A DNA stretch of 64,000 nucleotides from Sphingobium sp. Ant17 (lineage in GTDB: Bacteria > Pseudomonadota > Alphaproteobacteria > Sphingomonadales > Sphingomonadaceae). Within the stretch, counting starts at the first letter, position 1. The number at the start of each line of letters is the position of its first letter. Position numbers and translations under genes: made by a program. The stretch is taken from NCBI RefSeq assembly GCF_000588875.1, contig NZ_JEMV01000011.1:15526-79525 (forward strand). The letters run 5' to 3'. The notes under the pieces are model-generated. The model was given only the letters and a program-made list of their open reading frames with translations, made no database searches and was not told the origin of the DNA. Of the stretch, positions 48,697 through 57,714 are shown piece after piece.

Positions 48697-49893
48697 ATGT
48701 CCAGTCTTACAATACCTGTCGACAATGCGCCGGTAACGGGTGCCTATCGCGTCGATATTTCCCGCGGCCATAATGTCAGCCGTGTCTCGTCAGAATGGTT
48801 TTCGCGCCCCGAAGACGAGAAATTCCTGTCGCTGACCGACCTTTACGACAATGTCCGCACGCGGGCCGAGCAAGCGACAACACGGATCGTCGAAAGCCGA
48901 TCGCTCCGGGTTGAAGCGCGTGCCGATAATCCAGAACGCCTGACCTTGTTCGTGCCGGGCGAGGATATGCCTATCGCGCCCACCAACTGGTCCTTTGGCC
49001 AGCTCTCCAGCCTGGTCGGTGCACCCGCTTCCTATCTGCGCTCGCTACCCGCAGCGCTTGCCGGCATCAATCTCCAGCATGGTCTGCTGGCGCATCGCGG
49101 CGAACAGGTGAAGCTGCTTCAGACGCAGGATGGCCGCGCTGAATTGCGCGCGGTTACGGGTCCTGATTATGGGCGCATCTGGGATCATGAGCTGGTCGCC
49201 GCAGTCATGAAGATCGCGGGCGACGGCGTGGGCGATACGCGCTGGAAAGTGCCCGGCGTTCTTGACTGGTCTTCGATGCACTATAACCCCTTTGTCGATG
49301 TAACGCGTGATACGACGACGCTCTATGCGTCCGATCGCGATGTCTTCCTCTTCCTTGTGGATGATACCCACCCGATTGAGGCCGGACGCCTTGCCAATGG
49401 CGATCCGGACCTGTTCTTCCGCGGCTTTTACTGCTGGAATTCGGAAGTCGGGTCAAAGACGCTGGGCATTGCCACTTTCTACCTGCGCGCCGTCTGCATG
49501 AATCGCAATCTGTGGGGTGTGGAGAATTTCGAGGAAATCTCGATCCGCCACTCCAAGTTTGCCGCCAATCGCTTCGCCCATGAAGCCGCGCCTGCACTTG
49601 AAAACTTCGCTGATTCCTCCGCCAGCGGCTTCATCCAGGGCATTCGCGCCGCACGCGAGCGCATCGTTGCCCGCACCGACGAAGATCGCCAGACATTCCT
49701 GCGAGGTCAGGGTTTTTCCAAAGCCGAAACCGGCAAGATCATCGCCACCGTGCTGGCCGAAGAAGGTCATCCGCCTGCCAGCATTTTCGACTTTGTCCAG
49801 GGCATCACCGCCCATGCCCGGTCCAAATCCAACCAGGACAGCCGTCTCGACGTTGAGGCGAAGGGACGCCGCTTACTCGAACGGGCGCATTAA
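48697..49893 (+). CDS. DUF932-family protein
   Basis: The 398-residue protein has the DUF932 (TIGR03299, phage/plasmid-like) layout: SFGQLSSLVGAPASYLRSLP, ELRAVTGPDYGRIWDHELVA, FLFLVDDTHPIEAG and FYLRAVCMNRNLWGVENFEE. DUF932 genes are frequent on plasmids and phages; function unknown. ATG 48697 follows gaggag. Confidence 0.82.
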   Translation: MSSLTIPVDNAPVTGAYRVDISRGHNVSRVSSEWFSRPEDEKFLSLTDLYDNVRTRAEQATTRIVESRSLRVEARADNPERLTLFVPGEDMPIAPTNWSFGQLSSLVGAPASYLRSLPAALAGINLQHGLLAHRGEQVKLLQTQDGRAELRAVTGPDYGRIWDHELVAAVMKIAGDGVGDTRWKVPGVLDWSSMHYNPFVDVTRDTTTLYASDRDVFLFLVDDTHPIEAGRLANGDPDLFFRGFYCWNSEVGSKTLGIATFYLRAVCMNRNLWGVENFEEISIRHSKFAANRFAHEAAPALENFADSSASGFIQGIRAARERIVARTDEDRQTFLRGQGFSKAETGKIIATVLAEEGHPPASIFDFVQGITAHARSKSNQDSRLDVEAKGRRLLERAH

Positions 49894-49999
49894 CCCCGGC
49901 TGAGCCCGGCACCGCGTCGCATTCCCCCATTCCCCATTCCCCCATCAGTGACGGTCGTTGGAAGGCGATCGTCACGCTCGCCCTTGAAAGGACGCCATC

Positions 50000-50212
50000 A
50001 TGCGGACCTCGTCCCAGCATTCGCTCCAAAGCTTTCGCGTCGATATCCACTTCTTCAGCGGATCTGACCTTTATGCCTGTGAAACCTACCGGATCGATGC
50101 GCCAGACTGGTATCGTGCCGAGCAGCAGGCGCTGCAATTGTCGGGCGAGAGCGCTTACGACAATAGTCGGGTGCCGGATCTTCGGCGCACGGCGACATCA
50201 TCGCTGGCCTGA
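50000..50212 (+). CDS. small hypothetical protein
   Basis: The 70-residue protein from ATG 50000 (aaagga upstream) reads SFRVDIHFFSGSDLYACETY and RIDAPDWYRAEQQALQLSGE, a small alpha/beta protein. Unknown function; lies between DUF932 and the GHKL ATPase group. Confidence 0.5.
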   Translation: MRTSSQHSLQSFRVDIHFFSGSDLYACETYRIDAPDWYRAEQQALQLSGESAYDNSRVPDLRRTATSSLA

Positions 50213-50281
50213 CCATGTGTCTAGCGCGCCATGTCGCCGCGCAGACACACCTCCTACACCATATATTTGAGGAGTTTTCCT

Positions 50282-50686
50282 ATGCCTTCCTCTGCAAAGC
50301 GCGGCCTTGCCTCGCTTCTGGCGGGATCGTCCATGCCCGCACGCACCCATCCTGAATTGCGCAGCCGACCTGCAGAACAGTCGCCCACGCCCGCAATTGG
50401 CATGATCGGCAAATATCAGCTGCTTTCCACCGCGCATCTCTCAATGAACACGGCGCTGCTGCTCGATAGCTGGTGCAATGGCCACGCCCATGAAGCGCCA
50501 ACCACCGTGGCGCGCAACGCCCATGGCTGGTTTTTATCGACCCGCTCTATGTCAGCCGATTGCGAACGCGCCCTGCCTGCCGATCTGATGGCTGCCATCC
50601 TCTTTGCGCGGCGGCGCGGCATCGATCTGCTGCATTTCGACTGCGATGGTCCAACGCTGCCGCAATTGCTGGTGCATGACTGGTGA
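50282..50686 (+). CDS. DUF5983-like protein upstream of the GHKL ATPase
   Basis: From ATG 50282 the 134-residue protein has QLLSTAHLSMNTALLLDSWC, GWFLSTRSMSADCERALPAD and GIDLLHFDCDGPTLPQLLVH. The pattern STxHxx...W and LLxFDxDxP recurs in the gene after the ATPase (52527). I associate it with the DUF5983 group; function unknown. Confidence 0.6.
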   Translation: MPSSAKRGLASLLAGSSMPARTHPELRSRPAEQSPTPAIGMIGKYQLLSTAHLSMNTALLLDSWCNGHAHEAPTTVARNAHGWFLSTRSMSADCERALPADLMAAILFARRRGIDLLHFDCDGPTLPQLLVHDW

Positions 50687-50814
50687 ACATGAAGCACGCC
50701 GGCGGAAAATCGCTTTCGCGTGGATCGGCCTGGCAGCGGCGCATTTGCGATCGGAGGGGAGGGGGACTTTGAGAAGGGGTGGAAAATGACCGCCTGTCCA
50801 AGGAGACACATATA

Positions 50815-52482
50815 ATGGCTTTACCTCTCACGATCACCCCACAGGTGGGCGCGTCCCTCATCACGCGCGTCACGCGTCTGTTCAATGGCACGATCCACGA
50901 TGTGTTGAACGAACTTCTGCAAAACAGCCGCCGCGCTGGTGCCAGTGCTGTAAATCTGGATCTTGAAGGCTCCGATGGTGCCCCCATCCTTGTCGCGAGT
51001 GATGACGGTTCGGGCATCGATGACCCGGTTGCGCTGCTGACTCTTGGCTATTCAGGCTGGAATGATACGGTTGCCCACCGCGAAGATCCGGCCGGCATGG
51101 GCATGTTCAGCCTTGCAGGACGTCAAGTCGAAATACGTTCCTGGTCGCGCAGCGCGGGCAGGGGCTGGATGGTCGAGATCCCCGAACAAGGCTGGCAGAG
51201 CCCAGAGCCACTCGCGATCCAGCCCTGCGCCATAACCGGCGGTACGCAGTTGCGCATCGCTTTGCCGGACGCATGGGCCAAGAATTTGCTAGCCGCCGCC
51301 CGCAACGCCGCCCGCTATTTTCCGCTGCCGGTAACTTTGTCGGGCACGTCTCTGCCACGCGAGGACTTCCTCGCCGAAGCTGCTCGGGTCGAAAACTGGC
51401 AGGGCTGCCGCATCGGCATTTTCAGCTGGCGCGGCTACCAGCCGGTCGACATGGCCCGTATTAATTTTCATGGGCTTACCGTGCCTTGCGATTTGCCGTT
51501 CGTGTCGGAGGTGGGCAAAATCGACAAATGGTGCGTGAAGGTCGACATTATCGACGCGCCCGATCTGCAACTGGTTCTGCCTGCGCGCAAGGAACTGGTC
51601 CGCAATGCGGGGCTCGACGCGCTCAAGATCGCGGCAGAAGCCGCTATTTATCGGATGATCTGCGACAATGGCGACCATCGACTGGGCTTTACGGAATGGG
51701 CGCGCGCCAGGGCATTGGGCATCATGCTGCCGCATGCAGCGCCCTGGCTTCCATGCTGGGCACCAATGACCGCCGACAGCATGGGGTGCGATCAGGGCGA
51801 ACCCATATCGTCTCCTGATATGCTGGTCGTGCCCGCAATGGAGATAGATCTTCAGCAAGGCGCTGCGCCGATACTGAATGCGCCGGAAAAGCTCGGCATG
51901 TGCACGGTACGGATCGCGCCGGGATTTTCTGGCTATGACTGGTATGACAGACTGCCCCGCCTGCAGACTCTTGCCTTTGTGATAGAGCAAAATGGCCTCG
52001 AACATATGTATGAGGCCGACACCGAACTGGATCCGTCCTGCACATCGGGACGGGCCGACGCAATCACGCTCGAACTGGGGATCGCCGATTGCGCCTTGCC
52101 TGGCGCGACGCTTACGAAGCGATGCTTCCCGCTTGAAATGCTGGTGTGTCGCAATGAAGGCTATGATCTCGATGATGCGATCATCCTTATTGGAAGCAAC
52201 GCCGTCGTTTCACCCGATGATCTGGCCTGGCAAATGGAGCTGAGCCTTTTTAGGGCATCGGATGACAGCGATTGCGACAGTTGGGAAACCCAGCAGGACA
52301 ATTTTCAACGAAGCGCGCGTAACAACGCTTATGCGTTGCTGCTGAGCGAGGAGGAGGCTCTGCTGCGGCAAATCCGCGACAGGCTTACCGACAAGGTGCA
52401 ATGGCTGATACCCCCGGACCGCACTCTCAAGGTTACAGCGACCCGTACGGGCGTCGAACTGACATTGGAACCGGCGCCATGA
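50815..52482 (+). CDS. stand-alone GHKL ATPase
   Basis: The 555-residue protein from ATG 50815 (aaggag upstream) has the GHKL ATP-binding motifs: N-box NELLQNSRRAGA (about 32), G1 SDDGSGIDDPVA (about 62) and G2 GMGMFSLAGRQ (about 94). The remaining about 400 residues (ARINFHGLTVPCDLPFVSEV; QLVLPARKELVRNAGLDALK) resemble no kinase, gyrase or Hsp90 domain. GHKL proteins cycle ATP-dependently by dimerising. It sits between two related small proteins (50282, 52527). Confidence 0.75.
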   Translation: MALPLTITPQVGASLITRVTRLFNGTIHDVLNELLQNSRRAGASAVNLDLEGSDGAPILVASDDGSGIDDPVALLTLGYSGWNDTVAHREDPAGMGMFSLAGRQVEIRSWSRSAGRGWMVEIPEQGWQSPEPLAIQPCAITGGTQLRIALPDAWAKNLLAAARNAARYFPLPVTLSGTSLPREDFLAEAARVENWQGCRIGIFSWRGYQPVDMARINFHGLTVPCDLPFVSEVGKIDKWCVKVDIIDAPDLQLVLPARKELVRNAGLDALKIAAEAAIYRMICDNGDHRLGFTEWARARALGIMLPHAAPWLPCWAPMTADSMGCDQGEPISSPDMLVVPAMEIDLQQGAAPILNAPEKLGMCTVRIAPGFSGYDWYDRLPRLQTLAFVIEQNGLEHMYEADTELDPSCTSGRADAITLELGIADCALPGATLTKRCFPLEMLVCRNEGYDLDDAIILIGSNAVVSPDDLAWQMELSLFRASDDSDCDSWETQQDNFQRSARNNAYALLLSEEEALLRQIRDRLTDKVQWLIPPDRTLKVTATRTGVELTLEPAP

Positions 52483-52526
52483 CGCCTTCGCACCCTCCAA
52501 AAATTCCTGCTCTGGGGAGGCTTGAT

Positions 52527-52850
52527 ATGCGACGATCCGCGATGTTTACCCTGTCCACTATGCATATTCCGCTCGCCGAGCGACAGAAGATCGAAATGCT
52601 GATCAGCGCCGCGCCGCGCGGCGATGATGGCCGATTGCATGTCGCGCATGATGATCTGGTTATCGAACCCCATCTCTACGGATTCTTCGTTCATTGCGGC
52701 ATCGCCGCTTGCCAGGCCGCCGATCCGCCGGACATCTCGCCTCAACTCTGGGCGCTTCTTTCGGCAGCCAATGCGGACGGGGCGTCCTGGCTGCTGTTCG
52801 ACCGGGATGAACCACCATCCTCTTGCTGGCCGACGTTCGATGCAGGTTGA
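52527..52850 (+). CDS. small DUF5983-like protein downstream of the GHKL ATPase
   Basis: ATG 52527 has ggggagg 7 bp upstream. The 107-residue protein reads FTLSTMHIPLAERQKIEMLI, HLYGFFVHCGIAACQA and GASWLLFDRDEPPSS. It shares STxHx and LLxFDxDxP with the gene at 50282, so the two look like divergent paralogues around the ATPase. Confidence 0.55.
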   Translation: MRRSAMFTLSTMHIPLAERQKIEMLISAAPRGDDGRLHVAHDDLVIEPHLYGFFVHCGIAACQAADPPDISPQLWALLSAANADGASWLLFDRDEPPSSCWPTFDAG

Positions 52851-52954
52851 GGGAGCACTTCGCCTCTCGTCACCTGCTTGTCAGCATTCTGTCGAGCCCG
52901 GCTCTTGCAGAATTATATCATAAAGTGATATTTGGGTCGGAAAGGAGTTTGACT

Positions 52955-53224
52955 ATGCCATCCAGCTTCACCTTAGGAACCCATTTCGAGGGCTTCATCA
53001 AGCAACAGGTGAACACCGGTCGTTATGCATCGGCCAGTGAGGTCATTCGCGACAGCCTGCGTCTGCTAGAGGAGCAGGACGCCATGCGACAGGCGCGGCT
53101 TGAGGCGCTACGCGCCGAGATCGATCTGGGTGCGAGCAGCGGGACTGGCATACCTGCGGAGCAAGCCTTCGCAAATGCAAGGGCACGCATTGCTGACATC
53201 GCCGCTGCCAACAAGGAGCAGTGA
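52955..53224 (+). CDS. parD: ParD-type antitoxin
   Basis: The 89-residue protein has an RHH N-terminus (SFTLGTHFEGFIKQQVNTGR, YASASEVIRDSLRLLEEQDA) and a toxin-binding tail. It binds its own promoter and neutralises ParE. Its stop overlaps the ParE start (TGATG). Confidence 0.85.
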   Translation: MPSSFTLGTHFEGFIKQQVNTGRYASASEVIRDSLRLLEEQDAMRQARLEALRAEIDLGASSGTGIPAEQAFANARARIADIAAANKEQ

Positions 53225-53511
53225 TGCATCTTTCGTTTTCGCCGGCAGCCGACGCTGATCTGACAGATATTGCCAGTTTCATTGCGCGGGATAATGTTGA
53301 TCGGGCGTTGACATTCATCGATGAACTTCAAGCGGCTTGCACAAAGCTTCTCGATTTTCCTGACTCTGGCACGGTGCGTTCCGAGGTTCGCCCCGATCTG
53401 CGTTCCAGAGTATATGGCAGTTATGTGATTTTCTACACGCTTGTGCCGGGGAGTGTCCGCATTGAACGCATTCTCCACGGTGCCCGGGATGTGAGCACTA
53501 TCCTGTCGTAA
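53224..53511 (+). CDS. parE: ParE-type toxin
   Basis: From ATG 53224 the 95-residue protein has the RelE/ParE fold: LSFSPAADADLTDIASFIAR, DELQAACTKLLDFPDSGTVR and RSRVYGSYVIFYTLVPGSVR, ending IERILHGARDVSTIL. ParE inhibits gyrase. The pair stabilises the mobile element. Confidence 0.87.
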   Translation: MHLSFSPAADADLTDIASFIARDNVDRALTFIDELQAACTKLLDFPDSGTVRSEVRPDLRSRVYGSYVIFYTLVPGSVRIERILHGARDVSTILS

Positions 53512-53662
53512 GACTGATATGGCATCGCCCGGTCGTGGCGGCCGGTGCTCGCGCATTAAGCTGGACCGACTTCCTTCCTGTCAGGAGTCGAACCGTCATG
53601 CCGCATTGATGATGCTGGCTGGTTAGTCATCGGCGCAAAAAGCCCTTGATGGAGAAGTCCCA

Positions 53663-53869
53663 ATGTCCAACACCGATCCTGCGGCATCGCTATCGCCGCG
53701 TCGCCAGCGACTGTCCTCGTTCGAAAATTCTTACGCCGTCGCCTTGCAACGCCAGCGGCAGACCGGCGTCAGCCAGTTCATCCTTCGGACAGCTAACCCG
53801 TTGCAGCCCTTCCGCACGACCAGTAGTGCGCCCAGGTCTCAGGAATATATTGTGGCGCTGGTCGCTTGA
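53663..53869 (+). CDS. small plasmid-type protein
   Basis: ATG 53663 has ggag upstream. The 68-residue protein (LSSFENSYAVALQRQRQTGV; SQFILRTANPLQPFRTTSSA) resembles short sphingomonad plasmid proteins with the pattern GVxQFxxRTxxPLQPFR (from memory). It overlaps the tail of the minus-strand DUF6880-like gene. Function unknown. Confidence 0.5.
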   Translation: MSNTDPAASLSPRRQRLSSFENSYAVALQRQRQTGVSQFILRTANPLQPFRTTSSAPRSQEYIVALVA

Positions 53870-55318
53870 ACAGAAATGGTCTGCGATCAGCTCCCAGAAA
53901 CCACGCTTGCGTCCATGCTGTGCCTGGAGCGTTGCTACATAGGTTTCATGGTCGGGATGACTGCCATAATCATCGATCCGTCGGGCAAGATGCGCGCAGC
54001 TTTCCAGATGGCGGGCGGCGTGCGGATATCGTTTGACCCGCGCCCGCTCCAGCGCGAAATCGACCATCGCGCGAAGCGCCAATGTGGCCGCCAGCGGATG
54101 GCGGCTTTCCAGCGCCTCGGCAGCATGGTTGAGCAGTTCATACGGATCGCCATCCAGCTCGTCAGCGCGCGCCAGCACCATAGCTGCCGCGCCCTCGATA
54201 TCAGGCCAGGCGAGCAGGAAATGCAGGGCATGGGATAAGGACGGGAAAGCGCGGACATGGGCCAGCGCCTTCTTCTCCGCGTCGAGATCGTCAAAATCGG
54301 GCAGGCGTTTGAGATAGGCCCGCAGATATTCAGGCTCGAGCGCCGTGGCGAACCTATCCCATCGTTCGGCCTGCGCCTCGTCGGTGCGGCCCAGGGAATC
54401 GAGGATAGCAATCCGCACCCGGTCCCAATCCGGCCAGTGGCCACCTTTCTGCCGTACGGCCTGCGCGTGCTCGATAGCCGCCATCGCCTCGTCCGTCCGG
54501 CCCGCGTCGCCCAAGCGCTCGGCGATCGCCGCGGCGATGGCGGGATTGTCGCGCTGTTCGACGGGATATTGGGCTATGAAAGCATCCACATCACCCAGCG
54601 CATCGGCAATGTCCAGCAGCGCGGTCTGGACCGTGCGGGCGTGACGCCGGAACTCGATGTCATCCTCGTAGAGGACGCCGCCTGACCCATAGCCGATGAT
54701 CTGCCGGTCGGCCTGCGCCTGGCGTTTCGGAGGGTTTGTCGCCATCGCCTCGAACCTTGTCTTGAGCAAGCGGAGGCCGCCTTCCGCCAGAACTGGCGCC
54801 ATCAGGGCGATGAGTCCGTCAAACTGGCCATAGCCATTGTCGCAGACGCTATCGAATACCCTGTCCGCTAGCCGGGCGGTTGGCATTTTCGCTGCCGCGG
54901 CCAAGGGCGCAAGATCGGGTAACGCAGTGGCGAATATCGTGCCCATCTGGCCGCTGCTATCATCGCAGCGATCGAACACTGGCCTTGCCAGGGCCACCAG
55001 CTTCCAGATCAGATCCAACGCCGTCGCCGGATCATGGGGGGCGACATGATCCATGATCGCTCTCCGTTGCGTCTCTATGTCCGCTGCCAGCAGCTTTACC
55101 TTGTGCCAGTCGACAAAGGCTTTCGCCTTGGCGATGGTCGCAAGCCGCTTGCCGATCTCGCCGGCAACATCCCCGCTGCCACGCACGCTGGCCAGCTCCA
55201 GCCGCAACCGCCGCTTGGCCTGCGCGTCCCCCGTCACAAGCTCCAGTAGCAACTGCGCCAGGCGCTGGGCGCCAAGCGCTTCGAGGTTGGTCTGATTGAG
55301 GGTTTTGGATGTGGCCAT
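53690..55318 (-). CDS. DUF6880-like repeat protein
   Basis: The 542-residue protein from ATG 55318 is helical and repeat-like (TPR/HEAT character), with LLLELVTGDAQAKRRLRLEL, FVDWHKVKLLAADIETQRRA, WDRVRIAILDSLGRTDEAQA and HETYVATLQAQHGRKRGFWE. I place it near the DUF6880 group. The last about 60 residues after GFWELIADHF overlap the plus-strand gene at 53663 antisense and may not be part of the natural protein. Confidence 0.6.
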   Translation of the reverse strand: MATSKTLNQTNLEALGAQRLAQLLLELVTGDAQAKRRLRLELASVRGSGDVAGEIGKRLATIAKAKAFVDWHKVKLLAADIETQRRAIMDHVAPHDPATALDLIWKLVALARPVFDRCDDSSGQMGTIFATALPDLAPLAAAAKMPTARLADRVFDSVCDNGYGQFDGLIALMAPVLAEGGLRLLKTRFEAMATNPPKRQAQADRQIIGYGSGGVLYEDDIEFRRHARTVQTALLDIADALGDVDAFIAQYPVEQRDNPAIAAAIAERLGDAGRTDEAMAAIEHAQAVRQKGGHWPDWDRVRIAILDSLGRTDEAQAERWDRFATALEPEYLRAYLKRLPDFDDLDAEKKALAHVRAFPSLSHALHFLLAWPDIEGAAAMVLARADELDGDPYELLNHAAEALESRHPLAATLALRAMVDFALERARVKRYPHAARHLESCAHLARRIDDYGSHPDHETYVATLQAQHGRKRGFWELIADHFCSSDQRHNIFLRPGRTTGRAEGLQRVSCPKDELADAGLPLALQGDGVRIFERGQSLATRR

Positions 55319-55668
55319 GCGCCATTTCTGTCGTCCCGGAACGATGGGCGTCAAGAGTGGAATGATATCGGAACTGGGAAAGGGCGACTGCCCGCGCGGT
55401 GCGCGGGCACCGGGCTGGCGGGCTTGCGCCCCAAGCCCCGCTGCGCGGGTCTTGGCCCTGACGGGCGCACATCCCTGCCGCGTGGGGAGGGGGTTTGCCC
55501 AAAACGAAGGCGCGGTGGGGCGTGGGGCCTTGGGGGCATAAGGCGGAAAGGCAGCGGGTCGCCGCTACCAGTGGCGCAGGGGGCGAGGGCAGGATCAGAG
55601 GAGAGGAGGATCTGAAAAGATTGTCGCCGGAAATGGGTTTCGAGCGATTATCTGGAAAGGTTAAGTCA
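55319..55668. other. GC-rich intergenic region with hairpins
   Basis: This 350-bp region between divergent genes is very GC-rich and has no supported gene. A clear hairpin is gcccgcg/cgcgggc at 55390-55408 with a 5-nt loop, and more G/C repeats follow to about 55570. The right end holds the DUF736 ribosome site (ggaaagg). The hairpins resemble REP-type elements, but no family is assigned. Confidence 0.5.
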
Positions 55669-56172
55669 ATGAACATCGGAGAAGTTCGTATCGTCAATGG
55701 TCGTCTGGAAGGCCGTGTCGCCACCCGCACCATCGATCTCCCCCGCATCGGCCTGCGCAAGGTCGACAGCCAGAACCCCCGTGCGCCGGTCTATGAAATC
55801 CTCGCCCTCAACGTCGCACGGCGCTGGGTGCAGGTCGGTGCGCTGTGGGAAGCGGTGGCCAAAAAGTCGGGCGAAATATTCCTCGCCGGCAATATCGATG
55901 ATCCCAGCCTGCCCGAACCGCTGCCGGTGGCCTTTTTCCCGACCGACAATGGCGGCTATTCGATCGCCTGGCGGCGCGACACGCTGCGCTCGGACTTTGG
56001 CGGCACCGGCTTTGGCGCCGCCAATTATGACCGGATGGGCGGCGGTGACGCTGGCTATGATCGGGCAGAGGATAGCGGCTTTGGCGCTAGCACCGCTGCC
56101 ATGGACGGGTCGCTAGCCGGTGCCGACGCGGGGTTCGACAGGCAAGCCGACTTTGAACGGCTGAACGGCTGA
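55669..56172 (+). CDS. DUF736-family protein
   Basis: From ATG 55669 (ggaaagg upstream) the 167-residue protein has GRLEGRVATRTIDLPRIGLR, APVYEILALNVARRWVQVGA and PLPVAFFPTDNGGYSIAWRR, the DUF736 pattern, then a Gly/Ala/Asp-rich tail (GFGAANYDRMGGGDAGYDRA). DUF736 is typical of alphaproteobacterial plasmids and ICEs. A terminator follows. Confidence 0.82.
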   Translation: MNIGEVRIVNGRLEGRVATRTIDLPRIGLRKVDSQNPRAPVYEILALNVARRWVQVGALWEAVAKKSGEIFLAGNIDDPSLPEPLPVAFFPTDNGGYSIAWRRDTLRSDFGGTGFGAANYDRMGGGDAGYDRAEDSGFGASTAAMDGSLAGADAGFDRQADFERLNG

Positions 56173-56184
56173 TCATCCGCACTG

Positions 56185-56221
56185 TGGCCGGGGAAGCATT
56201 CGCTTCTCCGGCCATTTTTTT
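56185..56221 (+). terminator. rho-independent terminator after DUF736 gene
   Basis: The stem TGGCCGGGGAAGC/GCTTCTCCGGCCA, one G-U pair, with loop ATT is followed by seven T (56215-56221). It lies 13 bp after the DUF736 stop. Confidence 0.85.
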
Positions 56222-56248
56222 GTCATGCCATCACCCAGGAGACAATCC

Positions 56249-57262
56249 ATGTCCCAGGATAATGCCCGCAGCGTCGACAGCTTTGCTGATCTTAAAACGC
56301 TCTATGCCGCCATCACCGCCAGTCCCGATTTTCAGCGGGCCTTTGGCGATCCGATTCCGCTCAGCATCATTGAGCCGGGCGAAAGCGCAGGCGAACATGA
56401 CATGCCCGAACCGCTTGCCGCGCAGGCCGAATGCGGCGCCGTCATTGCCACCATCTTCGACCTGTTTTCCGGTACCCGGCTCGAACCGCTGGCCGCCGAG
56501 ATCGCCTGGGGGTTCGTCAACAGCTTCCATTTCGTGGCGTCCAGACTAGAGCGGCGCGAGGACGCGCTGGTCGATGAACTACGCGACATGCTGCGGCGGC
56601 CCGATCTTTCCGAAGTCTTCAACAGCGAGCTGGAAGAACGGCAGTTGCTGTGCCAGTCGACCACCGAACAGCGCGAAGCGATCGAATGTATGCGCGACTA
56701 TGCCGCCCATATGTATAGCGCCCAGTCGGGCTGGCCCTGGTCGCCCTCCAGGGGGACGCGGGCGTCGCCTGCATCCAGCGCCACCCAGATCGCGGTGCAG
56801 GATTTCATGCGCGCCCGCGATCTGGCTGCGCGTGAGCGTTATCTGCCCAAAGGCCCGATTGTGGTCGCCTCCGGCCATGCCGACTGGCATGACTGGCAAC
56901 CGATATGGGACCGGCTCGATCTGGTGCGCAAGCGGGTGCCGCACATGACATTGGTGACAACAGCCCAGCGCAAGGGGTTCGACGCGATCGTCGCGGCCTG
57001 GGCCGGTGACCGCGGCGTGCCGCTGGTCGCTTACACTCTGGCGGGGTCCGGTCGCAAAGCCCCGTTCCTGCGCAACCGCAAGATGGTGGAATTGAAGCCC
57101 GTCGAAGCGGTGCTGGGCGAAGGATCGGGCATTCAGGCCAATCTCTACCAGGCGCTGCGTAAGGCGGGCATTCCAATCCATGCCTTCCGCAAGGCGGATC
57201 AGGCCCCGGCCGAGGCCGTGGGCAGGCCTGGCGCTGTGCGCCGGCGCAGCGCCGCTGCCTGA
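56249..57262 (+). CDS. DUF2493 (SLOG-type) protein, copy 1
   Basis: The 337-residue protein has an N-terminal helical domain (about 1-180, SFHFVASRLERREDALVDEL) and a C-terminal DUF2493/SLOG Rossmann domain: LPKGPIVVASGHADWHDWQP, HMTLVTTAQRKGFDAIVAAW and GSGIQANLYQALRKAG. SLOG proteins bind nucleotides or nucleotide-like ligands. A paralogue lies at 58961. Function unknown. Confidence 0.78.
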   Translation: MSQDNARSVDSFADLKTLYAAITASPDFQRAFGDPIPLSIIEPGESAGEHDMPEPLAAQAECGAVIATIFDLFSGTRLEPLAAEIAWGFVNSFHFVASRLERREDALVDELRDMLRRPDLSEVFNSELEERQLLCQSTTEQREAIECMRDYAAHMYSAQSGWPWSPSRGTRASPASSATQIAVQDFMRARDLAARERYLPKGPIVVASGHADWHDWQPIWDRLDLVRKRVPHMTLVTTAQRKGFDAIVAAWAGDRGVPLVAYTLAGSGRKAPFLRNRKMVELKPVEAVLGEGSGIQANLYQALRKAGIPIHAFRKADQAPAEAVGRPGAVRRRSAAA

Positions 57263-57281
57263 TCGTCCAATCTACTAAACC

Positions 57282-57314
57282 GGGGACGGCGCATGAGCGA
57301 CCGTCCTCTTTTTT
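57282..57314 (+). terminator. rho-independent terminator after DUF2493 copy 1
   Basis: Stem ggggacgg (57282-57289) with ccgtcctc (57301-57308), 8 bp with one G-U pair, followed by six T (57309-57314). It overlaps an alternative upstream start of the next gene, supporting the ATG at 57326. Confidence 0.78.
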
Positions 57315-57325
57315 GGGAGGCCAAT

Positions 57326-57556
57326 ATGGCGATACCTGATTCGTACCGGCGGAATTTTCAAACGCTGCTGCGGGCAGCGGAAGACGGCAATCTTGCGCTG
57401 ATGGAATGTACCGATTCCGTGACGGGCGAACCAAAATATGTTCTGTGCGCGGTTGGACGGGATGGAGAGGCTTATATTATGACGCCTTTCGGGCATCTGT
57501 GTGAAGGCGATCCCTACCTCGCCTATGTGCCGCCGGGAAATCCTGAAACATACTGA
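57326..57556 (+). CDS. DUF6117-like small protein
   Basis: The 76-residue protein from ATG 57326 (gggagg upstream) reads SYRRNFQTLLRAAEDGNLAL, MECTDSVTGEPKYVLCAVGR and TPFGHLCEGDPYLAYVPP. The pattern matches DUF6117 proteins of sphingomonad plasmids (from memory). Function unknown. Confidence 0.65.
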   Translation: MAIPDSYRRNFQTLLRAAEDGNLALMECTDSVTGEPKYVLCAVGRDGEAYIMTPFGHLCEGDPYLAYVPPGNPETY

Positions 57557-57714
57557 TCGCAGATCTGCGCGCGTGGCGGGCAGGCGTCTACGGCGACCGG
57601 CGGACTATTGTTATCAAGTAAGCAATCGCTAGCTAACGGCCCCGAGATAGGAGCGGAGGAGGGGGGATGTGGCGCGATGGCAGGATCATCGCGTAGCTAT
57701 GAAGGAACCTGCGC

